Shown in pieces: positions 1 through 9,452 of a stretch of 43,695 nucleotides of DNA. The DNA comes from Chalciporus piperatus. Taxonomy: Eukaryota > Basidiomycota > Agaricomycetes > Boletales > Boletaceae. Where the stretch lies: assembly GCA_038093975.1 (NCBI GenBank), contig JBBPTG010000203.1:1-43695 (forward strand), written 5' to 3'. A program made the position numbers and the translations under genes. Numbering within the stretch: position 1 is the stretch's first letter; every line of letters begins with the position of its first letter. The notes under the pieces were generated by a model. It made no database searches and was not told the origin of the DNA. It worked only from the letters and a program-made list of their open reading frames with translations.

Positions 1-540
1 CATATTTGTGCTATAAGTTGCACATATGGCACTATATGGGCTATTTATTGCTATAGTACACAATGCTACTGATATATCTAGTACAATGTTTGATAGGTCT
101 CGTCACCCTCATTGTCCTCATCCTTGTCTTCGACCGCTTCTTCATCATCTACAGATTCCACGTCGGCGGTGGTCACTTGTTTGCCAGACGTTTCATGGCT
201 CGAGCCAGCAGGACTTTGGGACCGTGCGACGGACGGACGCACGGACGGGCGCACAGAGATCATTGAGGAGGGACCAGGGATACTCAGAGTCGAGCAGGAC
301 AAAAGGGAGGACGACAGAACACGTCAAAACGTGGGGAGAGAAGGTTGTCGAGGGCGCACGAACATGGTCAGTGCAACACAACGAGCGAGGATGACTTACC
401 GCAGTGTGCGACAGAGACCCGACCTTTTCCTGATGTAGACACTCTCGATGTGTGATCTCTGCGAGCATTAAGCTCGTCGCTCGTGCTGCTCGACCTGTTT
501 CTCTCCCCCTCAAGCAACGCGCTCTGGTGATTGTTAGTAG
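1..540. other. Unassigned region with a diverged repeat
   Basis: No gene can be supported here. Bases about 200-405 share patches with about 4500-4720: the words around CTCAGAG-CGAGCAGGA and ATGGTCAGT-CAACACAA appear in the same order. On the minus strand both copies put a GTAAGT or GTGAGT donor-like site just before a conserved TTGTGTTG-ACTGACCAT stretch (near 400 and near 4715), so they may be pieces of one intron-containing repeated gene. The short reading frames here overlap on both strands and show no recognisable domain. Confidence 0.35.
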
Positions 541-850
541 GTGAGTTCCTGTCCACATTTCCGTTCGCGTTGGCGTCAACGGACGCGTTCGCTGTGGTTG
601 TCGCAGCGGTCTCGTCCGTGGATGTCTTGCGCAATTCCCTTTTTGAGTAGTCCCAAGCGAAGTTGGAACTATTTGGGGAACAAGAGTGTGTTTCTGCCAC
701 TTGTCTGCTTATCCACCGTTCCCACAGCCTTCAACTTCATCACACACGTATTTCTACCCAAGATGAGTTTTTTTCTTCTCTCCCGTTCTTTCTTTCACAC
801 CCAACCAAGTTTTAGCAACATGCCCACCTCCACCCGCTCAAACAAATGTG
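541..850. other. Unassigned spacer
   Basis: A frame is open on the plus strand from 541 through the hairpin array to 1287, but its composition (Ser, Pro, Thr, His) follows from the repeat below and no domain is visible. I see no promoter or terminator that I can support. Confidence 0.3.
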
Positions 851-1510
851 CTGCCCCTGCGCCCAGGCCGGCGAGGGCTCAACAGCCCCGCCGGCTTGTG
901 CCTTCCTCGGTGTTCCACTCCCCCACCACCACATCCACTTACCTCGAGCATAGCTGCGTGCCCTCGGCCACCTCCACCTTCATACCCTCGAACACGACGG
1001 CGAGGGTCCAGCAGCCTGCCGGGGCCTCACTAGGTGAATTTTCACTTACCCACCACCATCTACTCACCACCAGACCCCCTCCGGCTCCCCACCACTTTTG
1101 GCCGGCGAGCTCGTTCGCACACGCCGCCCAACCATCACCTCCCACCTACAATACCCACTCGAACACGGCCGGCGAGGGCTCAACAGCCCCGCCGGCCTCA
1201 CTAGGTGAGTTTTCACTTACCCACCACCACATCTACTCACCACAGACCCCCTCCACAGCTCCCCACCACATTTTTACGAGCCGGTGAGCTCGTTCGCGCA
1301 CGCCGCCACCTCACGACACCTCCTGCACCTCCTCCCAACTCAAGGCCTCTAACTCAACATCAAAACACGGCTGGCGAGGGCTCGACAGCCCCGCCGCCAT
1401 CATCAGGTGAGTTTCCACTCACCTACCACCACATGTACTCACCACAGACCCCCTCCACCGCTCCCCATCGCTTTTTCACGAGCCGGCGAGCTCGTTCGTG
1501 CATCTCACAC
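850..1510 (+). repeat. GC-rich hairpin minisatellite, array 1
   Basis: Three to four degenerate units, roughly 150-200 bp each. Each carries a self-complementary core: GCCGGCGAGGGCT, a short CAAC-type loop, then AGCCCCGCCGGC. Clear cores lie at about 868-897, 1168-1197 and 1369-1399, with a decayed one near 1002-1025. Between cores the unit repeats a GGTGAGTTTTCACTTACCCACC-like segment and CCACC-rich DNA. The same core, inverted, forms the array at 31560-32130. The open frames through it are by-products of the repeat. Confidence 0.8.
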
Positions 1511-1599
1511 AACTGCTCGGGCTGCTTGCCCCATCACCATCACCATCCACCTCCTCGAACTCAAACAATGAATCAGTTCTCTCCTCAAGTCCCTGGAAG

Positions 1600-3395
1600 A
1601 TGACCTCCAGATCAAGAAAGGGTTGATCGACTATGTAAGTTCCATTCCTTTCAATGACAATGTACTACCGTACTACTAAAAATCTGTACAGGCCCGGGGA
1701 GGAGTTACACAGGTTCGGGGTGAGCTGGTGGCGAAGGCATGCTATGCAGTCCCTGCTGCATACGGACTACCTGGTAGACTCAAGGGGGAATCGAGCGGTA
1801 GGTTTCGTATCTCTTAATTTTCAATTGCTGACATTCAAGTTCACAGGTGGAATGCGTCCTTGTAGGCTTGATTAATGGGGCACCTCAAGAGTTCAACAAC
1901 ACAGTTTTCAGGCCAAGGTATATAGTTTTTCAAGTTGTAGTCGACACTTATTTTTACTATCCATATTCAGATGGGAGCACTACATGAAGATGCTCCAAGA
2001 ATTTGAGGCAAAGTGCCCAACCTATCTGGAAGGCGTTCAAAAGAGGATCCAGGAGGACACCGGGTAAGTTCTCACTGATTTTTGACAAGACATCACTGAT
2101 TTTTAACAATACAGAGTGAACCCAGCGTCATCGTCAGGCCTTTCCTTTGATTTCGCCAGTCTGGAGACCAACGCCAAAACCTCCAATGCTACTGCCACCA
2201 CCACCATCTGTACTTATCACAGACCCCAGTCTAATCTATTTGTTGCTTCACCGCAGTTAAGTCTTAGTACTCAGCTTATCCTTCGGCAGGTCTAGTGTGA
2301 CGTGAGTCTCCACCGTGTGATTGTGACTACATCATAACAGAAGCCAGGCATTGTCAAGGCATCCTGCAACCTCTCCGGTGTCGAGCTTGCCACGGCAATT
2401 GCTCTCCTTGTCCAAGTCTTTGGTACCTTCGGCAGCGCCTCTGCCTTCAGGAAGGACAAGATGTACGCGACAATCCTCTCTTACCTATTAACACCTGTAT
2501 TAGGTCTCCCCACTGCCAAGTTCATCAACCCCAAAGTCACCTGCCTCATCAACAGCACAGAAATTCAGTCTGTTGTCCATCTCACAACTGCCAAGACCCA
2601 GAAATGCCCATAGACACAAAGAAAAACCCCCAATGTTTGCTCATCGTCAGCTCTCGTCGCCGGCATTGCATTGTGTGGTCCCAACAAGCTCGAGCAGGAG
2701 GAACACGAGATTTCGTCGGTATCGTCCTCCTGCACTTCATCAATTCCACATTGGTTTCTACGAAGGGCGCAAGGTACGGACCTCTCACTGCCTTCATTCA
2801 ATGACGAATACCTGACCACCTCAATCATCATGGCTGACACTGGTACCAGAATCCTGTCAACTACGAGCCCGTCTTCACCGAGAGCATTCCTCTCGACACG
2901 GCAAGTACAACTCAGCGTTTCCCAGCAGTCTGAATCCGAGTCGATCCAGCTCGGTCACCGCCTTCACTCGGTCTACTTTAATCACTCTAGCTAACGAGAC
3001 GATGATCACCGCTCCTCCCGGTCGATACCAATACATCCCCATTGAGACCCCTGAGCCCTCTAATGATCGCTTTCTTGGGCCCTGGGCTGACTACGCGGTA
3101 TGTGTCTCGAAATGAAAACCGATCTCGCTGACACTCACAAGCTCCACATTCATGCGAAGGCGGGCGGTGATGGCCCTGTTGTCTTTGACTCACCCGTTGC
3201 CCATCTTCAAGCATGAGATCACACTCGCCAACGAGACGACGATCATCGCTCCGCTCGGTGGATACCAATACGGCCCCATTGAGACTGCTGAGACTGCTCT
3301 CTTGAGGCCTAGTCTGTATGTGTCTGGCCACAACCCAATATTGTCCATGAGTCCATGTATTCCAATTGTGTTTCCTTCATTCATTGTACATTAGA
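1600..3395 (+). pseudogene. Decayed multi-exon gene of unknown function
   Basis: Consecutive exons can be read between GT-AG introns. One ends with LQIKKGLIDY before a GTAAGT donor near 1637. The next, after CTGTACAG (1690), begins ARGGVTQVRGELVAKA. Further exons encode VECVLVGLINGAPQEFNN (about 1847-1917) and RWEHYMKMLQEFEAKCPTYL (about 1970-2063). The message is then broken by an LTR fragment (2208-2339). A later part contains KPGIVKASCNLSGVELATAI, and stops appear near 2613. Close to the 3' end a segment encoding NETMITAPPGRYQYIPIET (2993-3050) is repeated imperfectly at 3229-3290. I do not recognise the family with confidence; it resembles dispersed uncharacterised genes of mushroom genomes. 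Exon limits are approximate. Confidence 0.5.
2208..2339 (+). mobile_element. LTR 3'-end fragment inside a gene
   Basis: This stretch matches the last about 130 bp of the chromovirus LTR at 6945-7385, from CTGTACTTATCACAGACCCC to the terminal CATCATAACA. It is diverged by several substitutions (for example TGTTGCTTCACCGCAG against TGTGACTTCACTGTCA). It ends exactly at the LTR terminus, while its left end starts inside the LTR. It lies between recognisable exons of the surrounding decayed gene. Confidence 0.8.
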
Positions 3396-3429
3396 ACTAC
3401 CCTGTAAATAATTGTACAAGATAAACAAA

Positions 3430-4123
3430 TATATAATTGTCCGAAAACTAGCCTGTTGTATTACTGAATGTTGGCCTGAGGGATGATTGATTTCGGGATT
3501 TCCTAAGCACTGGAGTCACTTGGCTTCTGGGATAATTGACTTCTCAAGTACTGGAGTTGCTGGATTACTGGCTGGCTGACTTACTGAGTAACTAGGCTAC
3601 TGGACTACTGGGCTACTAGATAACTGGATTACTGAGTTACTGGAACACTGAATTCACTTGCCAACTGAACTACTGGATTACTGGAATCACTTGTCAATTG
3701 GGCTACTGGGCTACTGGATTACTGAAGTACTTGACTACTGGATTACTGGACCCTTGGACTACTGGAATCACTTGTCAATTGGGCTACTAGGCTACTGATT
3801 ACTGAATAACTGGGCTACTGAGCTACTGATATATTACTGGATGGCTGGATGACTGGAGTACTGCCACACTGAACTGACTGGGTGACTGGTGCACTGGACT
3901 ACTTAGTGACTGAGATGACTGGATGATTGAAGCACTTGGCCACTGGGCCACTGGGACTACTGAAATGACTTGGTGACTGGATGACTGGATGACTGAGACT
4001 ACTGAGGTTACTGGAGCACTGACTCACTGGACTACTGGATGACTGAGACTATTGGATGACTGGAACACTTGGTTACTGGATGACTGAGACTACTGGATGC
4101 CTGGGCCACTTGGCTACTGGCTC
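3430..4123 (+). repeat. ACTGG/TTACTGGA-rich degenerate array
   Basis: About 700 bp built from short words of the form ACTGGATGACTGG, CTACTGGATTACTGG and GACTGAGACTACTGG with no fixed period. It contains no open gene. It runs directly into the perfect palindrome at 4124-4153, whose neighbourhood recurs at about 21784-21880 without the array. Confidence 0.85.
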
Positions 4124-4153
4124 ACTTGTCTGACTGGAGCCAGTCAGACAAGT
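4124..4153. repeat. Perfect 14-bp-arm palindrome
   Basis: Arms ACTTGTCTGACTGG and CCAGTCAGACAAGT are separated by AG. The same palindrome with its flanks is present near 21800-21835. It could form a stem-loop at the end of a transposon, but no terminal signature was identified. Confidence 0.85.
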
Positions 4154-4173
4154 AAGCTCCAGTCATTTCAGAC

Positions 4174-4460
4174 TAGTGTTTAAAAGTCCAGTCCAGTCCG
4201 GTCTTTTTCCTTTTTAGGAAGGCAACTACAACCGGACTGATTTAATTAATTAATTAATTCATTTGGACTGGACCAAAACCGATAAAAACCGGTATTTTGC
4301 AGTTGCAACCGGTTGCAACCAGTCTTTTTTCGGTTGCAACTGCAGTCTTTTCATCTCAAAGTCAGCAACCGGCAACTGCAGTCCAGTTGCAATCAGTCCA
4401 GTCCAGTCCAGTCCAGTTGCCAGTCTTTTACCAGTTGCGCAACTGGACTTTGAAATGCTA
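4174..4460. mobile_element. hAT-type MITE A (287 bp)
   Basis: The terminal inverted repeats are TAGTGTTTAAAAGTCCAG on the left and TAGCATTTCAAAGTCCAG read inward from the right. The element is flanked by the 8-bp target duplication TTTCAGAC (4166-4173 and 4461-4468). The unoccupied paralogous site is at 21848-21855, where CATTTCAGACTTTTTACAG is continuous. TAG...CTA ends with 8-bp duplications are the hAT signature. The interior contains GGTTGCAACC motifs, GTCCAGTCCAGTCC runs and a (TTAA)n tract near 4236-4258. There is no coding capacity, so it must depend on a transposase elsewhere. Confidence 0.9.
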
Positions 4461-4468
4461 TTTCAGAC

Positions 4469-5228
4469 TTTTTACAGTCTTGCTGATGGAACTGCAAATG
4501 ATCAGGAGATGTCGAAACCACTCACAAACGCACGGAGATGGTCGATGAGGACATAGAAATGCTCAGAGACGAGCAGGATGAGTGGGAGAACGACGAGACA
4601 CATTGAAACACGTTGGTCAAGGGAGAGAAGTGGTCAACAAGGCCGTTCAAGCAATCGACACGAGGAGTCGGTGAAAATGGTCAGTACAACACAATGAACA
4701 ACGAGAACTCACCCAGACCATCCCCAGACCATCTCCCACCTATCCCCAACCCCCATGAGTCATCTGGCATCCATACAAGTGACCACAAAGAGGAAAATGA
4801 GCCGAACACACGATGCAACAGCACAGTTGCACGATCAGAGTGGTGTGGCCATACTGCTGTAACGATCTACCAGTCAAGCAGAAACATCAGGAAGGAGTCG
4901 GAGACAAAGAAGACAACTCACCAAACATGTGGATTCAATCTGAAGGACGATGGAGTCGAGAATACGATCAGGAGGAGTTGAGGGACAAGACGAGAGAGGT
5001 TGAGAGTCAGGGGAAGAGCCAGAGAGGTAGAAACGGCACTGAACGAGACAGTGAACACGACGGTGATAACGACACAATGAGCCACATCGGTCGCAACTCA
5101 CGATGCACTTTACCATCACCCTCGACTACAACAACTATGACAATGAAAATGACAACGCAACGCACGCCAATTGGGTGCATTGTGTCGACCTTTCCGTTCA
5201 CATTTACATGTGAGTACTTGCTTGCTGT
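4469..5228. other. Unassigned region, possible minus-strand exon remnants
   Basis: On the minus strand there are several GTGAGT donor-like sites (near 5100, 4920 and 4715), spaced as in a multi-exon fungal gene, but the exons between them do not join into a convincing product. The segment near 4500-4720 is related to 200-405. No function can be assigned. Confidence 0.3.
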
Positions 5229-5230
5229 CC

Positions 5231-5256
<26 letters not shown>
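5229..5256. repeat. Poly-T tract
   Basis: A homopolymer of more than 25 T residues. It may be the reversed poly-A tail of a retroposed sequence, but no adjacent LINE or SINE sequence was recognised. Confidence 0.8.
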
Positions 5257-5261
<5 letters not shown>

Positions 5262-5950
5262 ATTATTGTCCCGTGTGGGGTATGACTACCCTATGTAGGA
5301 CAAATCTAATCTAGGTACTAGGGGGCACCCGTGCCCCCACCGCATCCCCGGTCATGCGAATGCCCCGACGAGCGAGACAGAGTCCCCCCGTTGGTCCCGT
5401 CGTTCCCGCCGACGGTTTTAGACGCACCGACCTTCTAATCAGCGGGTGTGCCTGTTGTTCTGAGACGTTTTGGAAACAGAGCTGCTGACGATGTTTCTAA
5501 GTAGCATGTACTGCTTGCTGTCCTTGCTCTTACCTCCGCCTCGTCTGTGCTCGCATGCAAAATGAAAAGGACCACAAATCATGTTTCTATTCATTTTGCA
5601 TGTGACGCGCTCGCCTTGTGTTCTCTCGCCCTCACCCTTACCTCGTTGTTGCCGCATCATCCCGTTGTCATGCACAGCATGCAAGAGCAACAGCACAACA
5701 TGCAAATTCATATGTTGCGCTGTCGCTCTTCCATGCTCTCTCGCTTGCACTTTCTGCTTGTACCCGTGGGTATACCCACCCAGGGTACAGGTACGGTTCC
5801 GTTTGACAGACCCATCCGAAACCCCGTACCCGTCATCACAGGTATGGGTTTTTGACGGGTACGGGTGCAGGTATGACTCCCGACACCCGCGGGAGTACCC
5901 ATGCCATTCCCTAGTTGTCATTAGTCTCCCTACCCGATCATTTCCGAGTA
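5257..5950. repeat. Non-coding region with inverted repeats
   Basis: No gene is supported. Notable structures are GTGGGTATACCCAC (5766-5779, perfect palindrome), CCCGTACCCGTC (5823-5834) with its exact inverse GACGGGTACGGG (5854-5865), and an inverted pair of CATGCAAAATGAA and TTCATTTTGCATG around 5553-5602. These suggest remnants of small hairpin-forming transposons. Confidence 0.5.
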
Positions 5951-5952
5951 CT

Positions 5953-6303
5953 CACCTTGGCCTTGCTAGCCTGCTTTTCAGCGGCCAGCCTCCATTCGAC
6001 CTCCTTGAGTGCCTGTCGTTGTTGGTCAGTACTCTGAATGCGATCCTGGACTCACCTGTTTTTGTCTCTCCGCAGTTACTCTCTTCTCCTCCTCCTCCTT
6101 GCGCTTTTTCTCCTCCTTCTTTTTGTGCTTCCATTTCTTCTCCTCGCATTTCCGCTGCTCTTTCTCCTCGCGCTGCTCTTGCTCCTCCTGTTCCTGTCTC
6201 TTGCATTCCGCCTTCGCGTGTTGTTCTATTGCCTGGCGGTTGGCGAGATACTCCAGGATTGCCTCTAAAGAGGGCCGGCGAGGGAATCTTTTCTGTTGTT
6301 GCT
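5953..6303 (-). pseudogene. Lys/Glu-rich coiled-coil gene fragment
   Basis: Read on the minus strand from 6303, a frame opens with RFPRRPSLEAILEYLANRQ and continues into about 50 residues almost entirely Glu, Lys, Gln and Arg, typical of a long charged coiled coil. A GTGAGT...CAG intron (about 6013-6056) joins it to ALKEVEWRLAAEKQASKAK, which again ends at a GTGAGT donor (about 5955). Splicing keeps the frame and the heptad-like composition, which argues for a real gene remnant. No start codon is visible upstream because a TGA lies close to 6312. It lies antisense, just before the purine tract of the LTR at 6519. Function unknown. Confidence 0.5.
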
Positions 6304-6505
6304 GGGTTCAGTCATGGTGGCGGATGAGGTTCAAAGGTCAGAATCATTTGTGGCATGCGTTAACAACCCCATTCTTAGGTTCAGACTCTGACTCGATTTC
6401 TCCAAGGTGGCTTGATCGCTTCTAAGGATTACTCTGTTAGGACATTCTAGCCTTTACATGTCCTCACTCTATTCCCGTTGTGGTCAGCCTCGAGGACTCA
6501 GCCTT

Positions 6506-6518
6506 AATGGGGGGGCAC
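6506..6518 (+). other. Polypurine tract of the older LTR element
   Basis: AATGGGGGGGCAC immediately precedes the TGTCA start of the LTR at 6519. This is the usual plus-strand primer position of an LTR retrotransposon and marks that LTR as a 3' LTR. Confidence 0.6.
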
Positions 6519-6944
6519 TGTCACAACTATGCATTCTCGACCCCTATCAATCATCTCTGACTATCTCTGACCATCTCCGGTCGTCTCCTCACCATTTCCT
6601 GTAGTCTCGAGTCTACGAAGTGGACTTAGCATTCAGCACAACAACTCTGTCCCTCCGCTCCTCCGCTCCTATGCCTACATCGGTCCAAAACATTTCCAAT
6701 AAGAAACCCTGTGTTCCTGTGCCCAGCCGGCTCTTGTTCCTTTATCATCCCTGCATACTAATCTCCGTCTGACATTCCTCCACTCCTTCCATTCCTCCTG
6801 CCCCTCGTTACAGACCCTATGTAAAATCCATACATGCTTCCATTTTACTTTGTAGACTCCAATCTGCGCCCATGCTCTGACCCTGTCCCTACTCCGTATA
6901 TAAACCCATGTACATCCAATTATGTCTTTCAATTCGAATATCAT
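6519..6944 (+). mobile_element. Older LTR, left part (split by copy 1)
   Basis: Begins TGTCACAACT after a purine tract and contains a TATA-like ATATAAACCC near 6898. It is interrupted at 6944/6945 by the complete chromovirus and resumes at 14066. The proposed right end is TTGACA at 14331, giving TGTCA/TGACA ends and an LTR of about 690 bp. The corresponding body upstream is not recognisable. Confidence 0.6.
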
Positions 6945-7385
6945 TGTTATAGTATTTAAAAACTTTTCAAACTTTTGCCTACATCAGTATTCGAACACTG
7001 GACTTTGTCTACAACTTAGGGGTCAAGCCGGATTCATCTTTGTCCACTCCGGTAGTCCCTGTAGCATTACATACTCAGGTCACATGACAAAGGTCCAGAC
7101 TCAGATGAGTCAGCAATGATGTCATGGCCTAGACCCTAATCCGTGCCTGGTACCATTTCTTCTCATCGTCCCAGTTACCTTATCTATCTTTTTCTTTGTC
7201 ATTTCCTTATTCGGCTGCTGGTCTGTGCGCACTTCTCAATAGTATATAAGTAGCCCTGTACTTATCACAGACCCCAGTCTAATCCATTTGTGACTTCACT
7301 GTCATTAAGTTTTAGTACTCAGCTTATCCTTCGCAAAGTCTAGTGTGACCTAAGTCCCCGCCGTGTGTTGTGAGAGATCATAACG
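6945..7385 (+). repeat. 5' LTR of chromovirus copy 1
   Basis: Starts TGTTATAGTA. The 3' LTR ends CATAACA, while this copy ends CATAACG, a terminal A-to-G change. A TATA-like TAGTATATAAGTAG lies near 7234. Upstream are bZIP-like motifs ATGAGTCAGC and TGATGTCAT (about 7104-7124), plausible U3 control sites. Confidence 0.92.
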
Positions 7386-8092
7386 CTTGGATTAGACTTG
7401 AACACACCACCTGGACTCTAGGGCTAAAGAGTTGGTCAAGAAGACTGTTTGCATACGTGACATGCAGGAGAAAACAACTCTGTCCACTGTTGCATATACG
7501 GTTGTCCGCCGTCATCAATAAGGATAACGTTGCTGCTCCCCATAGTGCACTAGGGGTTCTTTGGTTGTTCGAAACATCTTGGGGTCCGCTCACGCGCTAG
7601 CTCTCTGACTGTAGACACAACTTGGGTTCGCGTGTGAACCCGTAACGTCACATATTCGCCTTTTGGCTTTTCACTTCTTTTGGGCCAGCATTTAGTGCCC
7701 CGTCTCTGTTACCCTCCGTACTATAGTATTTGTTCGAAGACCGAGTTGGGGTCGTGCCCAATTGCGAAGGACGACAAGGGAAAAGCACGTCGCCGCCCCC
7801 TTGGCTGAGTCATACGTAGGAAACGTAAGCCGGCGGCACCGCCGAGGTACAAAAATAGAAAACAATCAATAAAAAATCTTGTATTATGTTAGTTCTTTGC
7901 TGCTGCTCGAAGATAGAAGTTCGAGAGTAGTGCATGTGCAAAATCCAAACAGATCTTGGGAAAACTCCCAGAAGGTCTGCAAAGATTCCCTTAAGCGTCG
8001 CAGATATTATCTCCGCTCAAAGAAATACTTCCTTTGTCCTCGTGTCTGTCATCCCCAGAGAACCTTTGGAAGATAGGGTTCAGTAAGGATAT
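7386..8092 (+). other. Chromovirus 5' leader
   Basis: About 700 bp between the 5' LTR and Gag with no gene of its own. The part at about 7403-7715 is matched, in reverse complement, by 39590-39898 inside the non-coding LTR element. The following part, about 7718-7815 (TATAGTATTTGTTCGAAGACC onward), is repeated at 27872-27970 at the start of copy 2. A leader of this kind normally holds the primer-binding and RNA-packaging signals. The sequence just inside the LTR (CTTGGATTAGACTTG) has TGG but no convincing tRNA match. Confidence 0.7.
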
Positions 8093-9452
8093 ATGTCAGC
8101 AGAGTTCTACGATCAGGAACCAGTAGATCAAGGTTACCGAACTCCTTCCCGTCACTTTCTATCCTCATCCGAAAACTCTCGCCCTTCTTCTCCACGCATA
8201 CCACAACCTACTCCCCGCCCCAAATCCCCAATGGCAGATACAGCTGATCCCATCGCTGCCCTCACCGCCGCTCTGAAGGCGCTCATTTCAGACAATTCGG
8301 ACTCCGTGTCCAAAAAGGTTGCCGACCCTGGGAAATGGGATGGTGACCGCACCAAATTCCATTTGTGGTGGGCGCAGGTTAACGCCTGGCAGTCGGTTGA
8401 CACATGGAAAAATAACAAGGTTCAAGCACTGAGCAGTTCTCTCACGGCTGGAAGGAAAAGCGGCTGGGTATGCTCAGATCATGATAGAAACATGGTCTTG
8501 ATTGGAATTACTCCCACCACCAGAAGTAGAAGAAGTAGTAGCACCGGAGCCAGACAGAGCACCCATGGGAATGCGAGCATGGCCAACTTGGGTAGTGTTC
8601 TCACAACTCCTCAAGGACTATTTCCAGATTGAAGTTCTCGCCCATAAGAGTCTCAGGAAATTGGAAGCATTGAAGCAGGCTGGGAAACCTGTGGATATCT
8701 TCATCCAAGAGTTCAAGTTGTTGAAGGCGGAATCGGAGATCGCAGACGCTCACACCGAAGAGCTTCTGAAAAAGGCAATAGATTACAAAGTCTATTATCA
8801 GGCACAAATCAACACCAATGTTGATGAGCAAAATTACCACGACACGCTAGACACCTATCGAAAGCTAGGTCGTACATTTGAGCGAATCGTCGTCGAGCGT
8901 GGCACACCAGTTCGCCAAGCATCAGCTCCAGTGCCAAGGCCTTCTTCCTCGTATCCTTATCTTCCCCCTCGTTACCTGATTGCATCTCGCCCACTTCCGC
9001 GTTCCCTCGCTCCGTATGCGGCCCCCCGTTTCACTCCCACAGGCACGCAGCCTGGTTGTGGAGCCCCGATGGATCTGTCGGCACAGCAAATGCCAAAACC
9101 GCCGGTGTGTGGCAATTGTTTCAATTGTGATCAGCCCGGTCACTTTGCTAACGCTTGCCCGAAACCGTGCCGTCCCCGTCAGAGACAAGTGGTTATGTGG
9201 AATCCATATTCGCAACAATACGTTGAGACTTCCCTGCCGTTTGACAACCGGCAGATGCCCTTCGCAGGTACCATCCCTGCACCCTATCCTCCCCAATCTT
9301 CCCCCTACCCCGCTGGTCCGTCCACCAGCACAAGTTACATGTCGCATCAAGCGGCATATACCAATCAAGAAGCGGAAGCGTACTGGCGCGACCACATTGA
9401 GTCAGAAGCTAAGGCACAGGCAGCCGAAGCTTTAAAAGGAAGCAGCCGATGA
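8093..9452 (+). pseudogene. Gag polyprotein, copy 1 (frameshifted)
   Basis: Nucleocapsid/capsid protein of the chromovirus. The N-terminal part reads from ATG 8093 (MSAEFYDQEP) through a capsid-like segment with KWDGDRTKFHLWWAQVNAW to about 8470. The frame then breaks, and a TGA at 8499-8501 precedes the second open part (8502-9452). This second part holds FSQLLKDYFQIEVLAHKSL, a Pro-rich linker, and a CCHC zinc knuckle CFNCDQPGHFANAC (C-x2-C-x4-H-x4-C, about 9118-9159). The TGA stop at 9450-9452 overlaps the ATG of the protease frame (9449) as ATGA. The break near 8470-8501 should prevent a full-length Gag. Copy 2 lacks this N-terminal half. Confidence 0.85.

Noticed and set aside
541..1287. 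248-codon plus-strand frame
   Set aside because: Runs through the hairpin minisatellite; its Pro/Ser/His-rich composition follows from the repeat, and similar long frames exist on other frames of array 2.
5760..5870. Telomere-like GGGTACGGGT repeats
   Set aside because: Fungal telomeres are TTAGGG-type; here the words are few, inverted and internal.
5439..5921. 160-codon minus-strand frame
   Set aside because: Overlaps longer or equal frames on the plus strand, no domain, no introns or start context, and lies in a zone of inverted repeats.
7386..7410. tRNA primer-binding site
   Set aside because: TGG is present but the next bases place the T-loop-like TTCAAGT complement too close to the CCA end for any normal tRNA.
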